Part shown: positions 1 through 4,414 of the stretch, piece by piece
Layout of the letters: every line of letters starts with the position of its first letter
Numbering within the stretch: position 1 is the first letter of the stretch
NCBI GenBank assembly: GCA_030539415.1
Contig: JAUNSE010000164.1
Location: forward strand, 1 to 5,302
DNA: 5,302 nt
Source: Desulfovibrionaceae bacterium
GTDB lineage: Bacteria; Desulfobacterota; Desulfovibrionia; Desulfovibrionales; Desulfovibrionaceae
Direction of reading: 5' to 3'
Translations under genes and position numbers: made by a program
Notes under the pieces: generated by a model
Database searches by the model: none
What the model saw: only the letters and a program-made list of their open reading frames with translations
Told to the model about the DNA's origin: nothing

Positions 1-102
1 GTCCATGATGATGCCGACCTGAGCCGGCAGGGCCGCCGGATCCCGCGGCCCCGCAGCGGGGCCGCCGGCCTGACTTTCTATGGATGCGGAGTTAGATTTC
101 AA
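1..102 (-). CDS. uppS: Isoprenyl transferase (undecaprenyl diphosphate synthase), N-terminal fragment
   Basis: The gene runs off the left edge; only about 34 residues are visible. Reading leftwards from TTG at 102-100 gives an open frame starting MKSNSASIESQAGG and ending AQVGIIMD at the window edge. The last residues match the cis-prenyltransferase signature (A/V)xIIMDGNGRWA, whose Asp (here residue 34) binds magnesium and the diphosphate of the allylic substrate. The enzyme condenses isopentenyl diphosphate onto farnesyl diphosphate to make the C55 lipid carrier for peptidoglycan. No ATG, GTG or TTG lies between codon 1 and the signature Met, so the start must be at or before 102. The TTG has AAGGA (108-112) five bases upstream. 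The start lies within the 3' end of frr (11-nt overlap), suggesting translational coupling. The pyrH-frr-uppS order is common in bacteria. The Pro/Gly/Ala-rich stretch before the signature looks poorly conserved. Confidence 0.8.
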   Translation of the reverse strand, partial: MKSNSASIESQAGGPAAGPRDPAALPAQVGIIMD

Positions 103-652
103 GGATTTCCTTTTCCTTGGCCGCGGAACTCTTGTCGAGCAGAGCGACATACTTGTCGGTCAGCTTCTGCACGTCTTCCTCGCCCTTCTTGCGTTCGTCC
201 TCGGAGATTTCCTTTTCCTTCTCCATCTTCTTCAGGGAGTCGTTCGCGTCGCGGCGCACGTTGCGGACAGCCACCTTGGCGTCCTCGACGTACTTGCGGG
301 CAACCTTCACCAGCTCCTTGCGGCGCTCTTCGGTGAGAGCGGGAATGGTGATGCGGATGATCTTGCCGTCATTGATGGGGGTCAGGCCGAGATCGGACTT
401 GAGGATGGCCTTCTCGATGGCGGAGAAGCCGCTCTTGTCCCAGGGCTGAATGGTGATGGTGCGGCTGTCGGGAACCGTGACAGAAGCCATCTGCGAGATG
501 GGAGTGGGGGTGCCGTAGTACTCGGCCTTGATGTTGTCCACCAGGGCGGTGGTGGCGCGGCCGGTGCGCAGCTTGGCGAATTCCTTGTCCAGGGACGCTA
601 CGGCCTTGGACATACGCTCTTCGGCGTCAAGAAACAGGATATCCATGTCCAC
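92..652 (-). CDS. frr: Ribosome recycling factor
   Basis: RRF works with EF-G to split post-termination ribosomes and free them for another round of translation. The product aligns along its whole length with the family: DAEERM near the N-terminus, KLRTGRA at about 27-33, YYGTPTP at about 45-51, DSRTITIQPWD, SDLGLTPINDGKIIR, TEERRKELVK, and the highly conserved VRNVRRDAND at about 129-138, then KEKEISEDE and DVQKLTDKY. The two-domain pattern of a long helical bundle interrupted by a beta-rich insert is apparent. Three starts are possible. TTG at 661 abuts its AAGGAG (662-667) and cannot use it. GTG at 652 has a 9-nt spacer and gives 186 residues. ATG at 646 has a 15-nt spacer and gives 184. 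The family norm is about 185, so GTG is preferred. The stop is TAA. It lies 108 nt after pyrH and overlaps uppS. Confidence 0.97.
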   Translation of the reverse strand: MDMDILFLDAEERMSKAVASLDKEFAKLRTGRATTALVDNIKAEYYGTPTPISQMASVTVPDSRTITIQPWDKSGFSAIEKAILKSDLGLTPINDGKIIRITIPALTEERRKELVKVARKYVEDAKVAVRNVRRDANDSLKKMEKEKEISEDERKKGEEDVQKLTDKYVALLDKSSAAKEKEILEI

Positions 653-661
653 GAGAGTCAA

Positions 662-667
662 CTCCTT
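662..667 (-). promoter_or_regulatory. Ribosome binding site of frr (AAGGAG)
   Basis: The minus strand reads AAGGAG here. It lies 9 nt before GTG at 652 but directly against TTG at 661 and 15 nt from ATG at 646. The spacing therefore favours the GTG start. This is direct sequence reading plus the known 5-10 nt spacing preference. Confidence 0.75.
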
Positions 668-687
668 GATATTTGAATGCCCGGGCG

Positions 688-719
688 CCGGACCGGAGCA
701 GCCGGCACAAAAGGTCCGG
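688..719 (-). other. Inverted repeat in the pyrH-frr gap
   Basis: CCGGACC (688-694) and GGTCCGG (713-719) are perfect 7-bp inverted arms with an 18-nt loop, located between the pyrH stop and the frr ribosome binding site. A second small hairpin, TCCGC-CTGT-GCGGA on the minus strand (746-759), lies just after the pyrH stop. No T-run follows either on the minus strand, so neither is a classical terminator. They could be mRNA-processing or stabilising elements. I see no convincing promoter in this gap, so frr is probably cotranscribed with pyrH. Confidence 0.35.
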
Positions 720-760
720 AAGCGGCATCGGCGGCAGGGAAACGGTCCGCACAGGCGGAA

Positions 761-1474
761 CTAGCCGGTGACGATGGTGCCGACGGGCTCGCCCTTGATG
801 GCGCGCAGAATGTCGCCGCCGAGCATGCGGCAGACAATGATGGGCACATTGTTGTCGCGCAGCAGGGCAAAGGCCGTGGCGTCCATGACGCCGATATGGC
901 GGGTCAGGGTTTCATCGTAAGTGATGGTGTCGAATTTGACGGCATCGGCATGCTTGGAGGGATCCTTGTCGTAGATGCCGTCAACCTTTGTGGCCTTGAC
1001 GATGGCATCGCACTGCAGCTCCATGCCGCGCAGGGCGGCCGTGGTGTCGGTCGTGAAGTAGGGGTTGCCCGTGCCGGCGGCGCAGATGACAACGCGGCCC
1101 TTCTCCATGTGGCGCAGGGCGCGGCGGCGGATGAAGGGCTCGCAGACCTGCTGCATGGTGATGGCGGAGAGCACGCGGGTGGGATGCCCGAGTTTCTCGA
1201 GCTGATCCTGCACGGCAAGGGCGTTGAGAACCGTGGCCATCATGCCCATGTAGTCGGCCGAAGAGCGCTCCATGCCCTTGGCCGAACCGGAGAGGCCGCG
1301 GAAGATGTTGCCGCCGCCGATGACCAGGGCCATCTGCACGCCGAGTTCCAGAACGCTACCCAGCTCCTGGCAGATGAGCTGTACGGTTTCGGGATGGATG
1401 CCGAATCCCTGTTCGCCGGCAAGAGCCTCGCCGCTGAGTTTGACGAGGACTCTCTTGTAGCAGAGATTTTCCAT
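761..1474 (-). CDS. pyrH: UMP kinase (uridylate kinase)
   Basis: PyrH phosphorylates UMP to UDP with ATP in pyrimidine nucleotide synthesis. The bacterial enzyme is a cytosolic hexamer of the amino acid kinase family, allosterically controlled by UTP and GTP. The 237 residues match the family's usual length (E. coli about 241). Visible motifs in order: VLVKLSGEAL (9-18) with the phosphate-binding Lys12, VIGGGNIFRG (51-60), SADYMGMMAT (72-81), CAAGTGNPYFTTDT (131-144) for UMP binding and catalysis, KATKVDGIYDKDP (160-172) for the nucleotide site, and VMDATAFAL (196-204). The ATG start has GGAGG (1481-1485) with a 6-nt spacer. The stop is TAG. Its upstream neighbour is a TerC-type gene rather than rpsB-tsf, and a long structured leader with a weak promoter candidate lies between them, so pyrH likely starts its own transcript running into frr and uppS. 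Confidence 0.98.
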   Translation of the reverse strand: MENLCYKRVLVKLSGEALAGEQGFGIHPETVQLICQELGSVLELGVQMALVIGGGNIFRGLSGSAKGMERSSADYMGMMATVLNALAVQDQLEKLGHPTRVLSAITMQQVCEPFIRRRALRHMEKGRVVICAAGTGNPYFTTDTTAALRGMELQCDAIVKATKVDGIYDKDPSKHADAVKFDTITYDETLTRHIGVMDATAFALLRDNNVPIIVCRMLGGDILRAIKGEPVGTIVTG

Positions 1475-1480
1475 GATAGA

Positions 1481-1485
1481 CCTCC
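1481..1485 (-). promoter_or_regulatory. Ribosome binding site of pyrH (GGAGG)
   Basis: The minus strand reads GGAGG six bases before the pyrH ATG, a near-ideal Shine-Dalgarno sequence that fixes the start at 1474. A possible 8-codon upstream ORF (1487-1513) would stop just before it. Confidence 0.85.
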
Positions 1486-1495
1486 GTTATTGGGC

Positions 1496-1565
1496 AGATG
1501 CGCTCATCTTCATATGGGGAACCCGGGCTGCTCGCCCGGGAGGACAGTCGGAGTGATTTGCTCCG
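1496..1565 (-). promoter_or_regulatory. Structured 5' leader of pyrH (three successive hairpins)
   Basis: Reading toward pyrH on the minus strand there are three simple inverted repeats: CGGAG/CTCCG with a 7-nt loop (1549-1565), CCCGGGC/GCCCGGG with loop GAGCA (1522-1540), and AGATG/CATCT with loop AGCG (1496-1509). The pyrH ribosome binding site follows. The middle hairpin is strong (seven GC pairs) but is followed by TTCCCC rather than a T-run, so it is not a clear terminator. The structures are read directly; a regulatory role for them is inference. They match no riboswitch class that I recognise. Confidence 0.4.
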
Positions 1566-1579
1566 GAAGAGCTCCGGAA
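1560..1579. repeat. 9-bp direct repeat with 11-bp period upstream of pyrH
   Basis: GCTCCGGAA occurs at 1560-1568 and again at 1571-1579, so the copies are one helical turn apart. Each contains the palindrome TCCGGA. It lies between the candidate pyrH promoter and the pyrH start, within the presumed leader. Such spacing can reflect a protein-binding site, but two copies may also arise by chance or local duplication. Confidence 0.45.
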
Positions 1580-1620
1580 TCTTCAGATTTTCATGCGGGC
1601 CCGTGTCACGGCCGCGGAAA

Positions 1621-1648
1621 AGTGTAGCAGAAAGCCCCCCGCAGTGAA
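1621..1648 (-). promoter_or_regulatory. Candidate extended -10 promoter for pyrH-frr-uppS
   Basis: On the minus strand, TTCACT (1643-1648; 4 of 6 matches to TTGACA) is separated by 16 bp from TACACT (1621-1626; 4 of 6 matches to TATAAT). The -10 is preceded by TGC, giving an extended TGn motif. Transcription would begin near 1612-1616, leaving a leader of about 140 nt before pyrH. The match is weak. It is supported mainly by its position just after the terminator-like structure of the upstream gene. Confidence 0.35.
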
Positions 1649-1679
1649 AGGGGCGGGCGGCGGCCCGGACCGCCCCGCC
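1634..1679 (-). terminator. Weak terminator-like structure after the TerC-type gene
   Basis: Just past the stop at 1687, the minus strand can form a GC-rich hairpin: GGCGGG (1674-1679) pairs with CCCGCC (1652-1657), with extra inner pairs and bulges. A short GCCCC (1650-1654) to GGGGC (1634-1638) hairpin can form next, followed by TTTCTGC. The two share bases and would be alternatives in part. The T-runs are only three bases, so termination may be partial. Confidence 0.35.
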
Positions 1680-1686
1680 GCGAGGA

Positions 1687-3249
1687 TCAGGAGCGCTTGC
1701 GGCTCCTTGCCTGCACAGCGCGCACCTCGTCTATGCGGCGGCCGTCCATCCGCGTGACTTCGATCTGCCAGCCCTGGTACTGGAACTTCTCGCCCACCTG
1801 GGGGATGTGCTGGAGCTTTTCCAGAATGAGGCCGGCCAGGGTGGCGGACTCGCTGTCCGCACCGGGATTGATGCCGAGCCAGGAGATGGCCATGTCCACG
1901 GAAAGGCGCCCGGGCAGCTTCCATGAGCCGTCGGGCATGCGGCAGCTGTCGGGACTCGCCGGGAGGTCGCCCATCTGGCCGGCCAGAACGGAGATGAGGT
2001 TGGCGGGCAGAATCTGTCCCACAGTGGTGCCGTACTCGTCCACCACAAAGAGCAGGGGAACGGGATTGCTGCGGAAGTCGGCCAGCACGTCGGCCAGGGA
2101 GGTGTGCTCCAGCACCGTGGGCGCTGACTGGATGAGGTTCTTCAGGGCAAAGGGGGCATCGGACCTGCGGATAAGCTTCGAGACCGGCACCACGCCCAGC
2201 ACGTCGTCGGTTTCCATGTCCCGCACGGGCAGCCAGGAAAGTCCCGTGCGCAGGGCGAAGTGCTCGGCCTCCTCGAAGGTGGCGTCGGCGCCGAGCCAGG
2301 GAGCGCGCTGGGCCGGGGTCATGATGAAGCGGGCCGTGCGGCCGCTCAGACGGATGACTCGTCCCACCATGTCGCGTTCTTCGGGCGCGAAGGTTGCGCC
2401 GTCGGCGACTCCGCTCAGGGCAAGGGCATCCATGGGAGAGGAGTCGGCGGAAGTCTTGCCGCCGAGCAGGCCCAGAATGACGCGTGCCGTTGCCTCGCGC
2501 ATGTCCCTCATGCTGACTCTGCGCCTGCGGTTGCGCAGGGCGTACTGATTGCAGAATTCGATGAGCAGCGAGAAGAGGATGGCCGTGTACAGATAGCCCT
2601 TGGGGATGTGCATGCCTATGCCGTCGGTGATGAGCGAAAGGCCTATCATGAGCAGGAAGCCCAGGCACAGAATGATGATTGTCGGATGTCGCTCTATGAA
2701 GGCCACCAGCGGGCCGGACGCCAGAAGCATGAAGCCCACCGCGCAGATCACGGCCATGTACATGATGGGAAGATGCTGCACCATGCCGACCGAGGTGATG
2801 ACCGAATCGATGGAGAATATGGCGTCCAGAATGACAATCTGGGCTATGACCTGCCAGAAGACGGCCTGATGCTTGGTCTCCTTCTGCGGATCAAAGATCT
2901 GCCCCTCCAGGCGCTCGTGCATCTCCATGGTGCCCTTGAGCAGCAGAAACACGCCGCCGAAGATGAGAATGCAGTCGCGCCACGAGAAGTTGTGCCCGAA
3001 GAGTTCGAAAATGGGCTGGGTCAGGGTGACGACCCAGGCAACGCCGGCCAGCAGGGCAAGCCGGGCCACAAGGGCCAGGCCGAGGCCGGCGATGAAGGCG
3101 TGCTTGCGCTGGGACTTGGGCAGCGTGGAGGCAAGAATGGAAATGAAGACGATATTGTCGATGCCGAGGACGATTTCAATCAGGATAAGCGTGCCAAGAC
3201 CGGCCCAGGCTGAAGGATCGGTAACCCAGGCGAAATCCCAGATGGCCAT
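1687..3249 (-). CDS. TerC-family membrane protein with CBS pair and CorC/HlyC domain
   Basis: The 520-residue product has the architecture of the E. coli YegH/YoaE type. Residues 1-240 form a TerC domain with about seven hydrophobic segments (roughly 15-42, 52-77, 92-106, 130-155, 161-184, 188-207, 218-235). It carries the two paired acidic membrane motifs EIVLGIDN (25-32) and DAIFSIDSV (142-150), typical of the family and likely involved in metal binding. A basic linker (RNRRRR, 239-244) precedes a CBS pair (about 303-425), including RFIMTPAQ and FVVDEYGTTVGQIL. A CorC/HlyC transporter-associated domain (about 435-512) ends the protein. It is expected in the inner membrane; TerC relatives are linked to metal (for example Mn) homeostasis and tellurium resistance, but this subfamily's substrate is not established. 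AAGGG (3258-3262) lies 8 nt before the ATG. A terminator separates it from ribF, and I see no convincing promoter. Confidence 0.9.
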   Translation of the reverse strand: MAIWDFAWVTDPSAWAGLGTLILIEIVLGIDNIVFISILASTLPKSQRKHAFIAGLGLALVARLALLAGVAWVVTLTQPIFELFGHNFSWRDCILIFGGVFLLLKGTMEMHERLEGQIFDPQKETKHQAVFWQVIAQIVILDAIFSIDSVITSVGMVQHLPIMYMAVICAVGFMLLASGPLVAFIERHPTIIILCLGFLLMIGLSLITDGIGMHIPKGYLYTAILFSLLIEFCNQYALRNRRRRVSMRDMREATARVILGLLGGKTSADSSPMDALALSGVADGATFAPEERDMVGRVIRLSGRTARFIMTPAQRAPWLGADATFEEAEHFALRTGLSWLPVRDMETDDVLGVVPVSKLIRRSDAPFALKNLIQSAPTVLEHTSLADVLADFRSNPVPLLFVVDEYGTTVGQILPANLISVLAGQMGDLPASPDSCRMPDGSWKLPGRLSVDMAISWLGINPGADSESATLAGLILEKLQHIPQVGEKFQYQGWQIEVTRMDGRRIDEVRAVQARSRKRS

Positions 3250-3289
3250 AGTAGGAGCCCTTGCGGCGGATGCCGCTGTTCGGAAGAGG

Positions 3290-3307
3290 GGGGCGCAAAC
3301 GCGCCCC
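3290..3307 (-). other. GC hairpin in the leader of the TerC-type gene
   Basis: GGGGCGC (3290-3296) and GCGCCCC (3301-3307) form a perfect 7-bp stem around a 4-nt loop, about 40 nt before the TerC-type start. No T-run follows on the minus strand, so it is not a clear terminator. Its role is unknown. It shows no similarity I can recognise to the yybP-ykoY manganese riboswitch that precedes some TerC-family genes. Confidence 0.4.
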
Positions 3308-3334
3308 GCGTTGGGGTGATTGGAAACGGAGCAG

Positions 3335-3379
3335 AAAAAAGGGACTGGAAGGCAGGCGCGTCAAGGTCTGTCTTCCAGT
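3335..3379 (-). terminator. Rho-independent terminator of ribF
   Basis: On the minus strand ACTGGAAG (3372-3379) pairs perfectly with CTTCCAGT (3344-3351). After an A-C mismatch, a further CAG/CTG can pair inside. The stem is followed by CCC and then six T (3335-3340). It begins about 37 nt after the ribF stop. The stem plus T-run is the classical intrinsic terminator layout, oriented for minus-strand transcription. Confidence 0.8.
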
Positions 3380-3415
3380 GAAGAAAAAGGGGGGAATCCT
3401 GCGGATGCGGGCGGG

Positions 3416-4336
3416 CTAGGCGCCTGCTGCGGCCAGATTGATGTTTCTGGCCTGCTCCACATCCCTGGCAATCTGCGCGGTGAGTTCCTGCACGCCGGGG
3501 AAGCGGCGCTCGTCTCTGAGGCGCTCCAGAAATTCGAGCTCTATGACCTCGCCGTACAGATTGATGTCGCCTTCAAGGATGAAGCTTTCGATGGTGCGCT
3601 GCGTGCCGCCGAACGTGGGGGAAAAACCGATATTGGAGACGGCGGCATGGCGCACGCCCCTGTGTGTCAGGCGGGTCGCGTAGACGCCGTCCGGGGGCAG
3701 CAGCACCTCCGGGGGCAACAGGTTGGCGGTGGGAAAGCCGAGTCCGGTGCCTCGTCCCTGACCGTGCACGACGCGGCCGTCAAAGGCGTACGGATGCCCC
3801 AGCATGTCGCGGGCCAGGCCGAGCTCGCCCTGCTCGATGGCGCGGCGCAGCCTTGTGGAGCTGATGGGCGCCTCTCCGAGCATGAGGGGCGGCACCTGCG
3901 TGACCGAAAAGCCGTACTTTCCGCCAAGTTCGGCAAGGGCGGCGAAGTCGCCGCTGCGCCCCTTGCCCAGACAGAAGTCGTAGCCGATCACGAGGCTGTC
4001 CATGTCCAGAGGCAGAAGATAGGTGCGGACAAATTCGTCGGGAGTCAGGGCCGCTATCTCGCGCGTGAAGTTCAGTTCGAGAAGAAAGCTGACACCGAGA
4101 CCTCCCAGCAGCTTGCGCCGGTTCTGCAGATCGGCCAGAGGCGGCATCTGCCGGCCGGAAAAGAGCGCTCTCGGGTGCGGCCAGAACGTGACGGCCACGC
4201 TGTCCAGTCCGCGTTCGGCGCAGATTTCCAGAGTTTTGTGGACAAGAAGCTGATGTCCGCGGTGCACACCGTCGAAATTGCCGATAGTGACACCGGTTTT
4301 CTTGCCGTTGGCCGGACGCACAGGGAAAGTGAGCAT
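3416..4336 (-). CDS. ribF: Bifunctional riboflavin kinase / FAD synthetase
   Basis: RibF phosphorylates riboflavin to FMN and then adenylylates FMN to FAD in the cytosol. With the start chosen here it has 306 residues, close to E. coli RibF (313). The N-terminal adenylyltransferase half shows TIGNFDGVHRGHQ (17-29) with the nucleotidyltransferase HxGH-like site, TFWPHPR (50-56), IGYDFCLGKGRSGD (117-130) and ISSTRLRRAI (158-167). The C-terminal riboflavin kinase half shows the GLGFPTANL signature (198-206), GVYA, SNIGFSPTFGG, IESFIL with the probable catalytic Glu250, YGEVIELEFL and LRDERRF. An upstream in-frame ATG at 4378 would add 14 residues (MPRPSASFVFKADN), but that ATG lies inside a strong hairpin. 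ATG 4336 has AAGG (4345-4348) 8 nt upstream and gives the normal distance to the GNFDG motif. A terminator follows. No FMN riboswitch was recognised. Confidence 0.96.
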   Translation of the reverse strand: MLTFPVRPANGKKTGVTIGNFDGVHRGHQLLVHKTLEICAERGLDSVAVTFWPHPRALFSGRQMPPLADLQNRRKLLGGLGVSFLLELNFTREIAALTPDEFVRTYLLPLDMDSLVIGYDFCLGKGRSGDFAALAELGGKYGFSVTQVPPLMLGEAPISSTRLRRAIEQGELGLARDMLGHPYAFDGRVVHGQGRGTGLGFPTANLLPPEVLLPPDGVYATRLTHRGVRHAAVSNIGFSPTFGGTQRTIESFILEGDINLYGEVIELEFLERLRDERRFPGVQELTAQIARDVEQARNINLAAAGA

Positions 4337-4369
4337 ATTGTCTGCCTTGAAAACAAAGGATGCGGAAGG

Positions 4370-4401
4370 CCGGGGCATCGGAGAAGCTCCGCATGCCCCG
4401 G
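4370..4401 (-). terminator. Strong hairpin between helicase gene and ribF, likely terminator
   Basis: CCGGGGCAT (4370-4378) pairs perfectly with ATGCCCCGG (4393-4401). Inside, CGGAG (4379-4383) pairs with CTCCG (4387-4391) around an AAG triloop, with only C4392 bulged. This is a 14-bp stem starting 13 nt after the helicase stop. On the minus strand the downstream sequence is only moderately T-rich (CCTTTGTTTTC further on), so it could be a weak terminator, an attenuator or a 3'-end protecting structure. It buries both the ATG at 4378 and the GGAG (4387-4390) that would serve it, which argues for the ribF start at 4336. Confidence 0.55.
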
Positions 4402-4414
4402 ACCGTGTTTCCGT

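Noticed and set aside
45..65. GC hairpin that could be a frr terminator
   Set aside because: The 8-bp stem lies within the predicted N-terminal coding region of uppS and no T-run follows on the minus strand.
677..1627. 316-residue plus-strand open frame opposite pyrH
   Set aside because: It is antisense to a clear pyrH gene, is rich in Gly/Ala/Asp/His as expected of GC-rich antisense frames, and shows no recognisable motif.
1583..2668. 361-residue minus-strand open frame overlapping the TerC-type gene in another frame
   Set aside because: Shifted frame of a well-supported gene, rich in Arg, Pro and His, typical of a GC-rich shadow frame.
2260..3213. 317-residue plus-strand open frame opposite the TerC-type gene
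   Set aside because: Antisense to a gene with clear family motifs, with low-complexity composition and no domain signature.
3250..3415. FMN or manganese riboswitch near ribF and the TerC-type gene
   Set aside because: The only structures seen are a terminator and a short GC hairpin; the conserved elements of those riboswitches were not recognisable, and the region is short for an FMN element.
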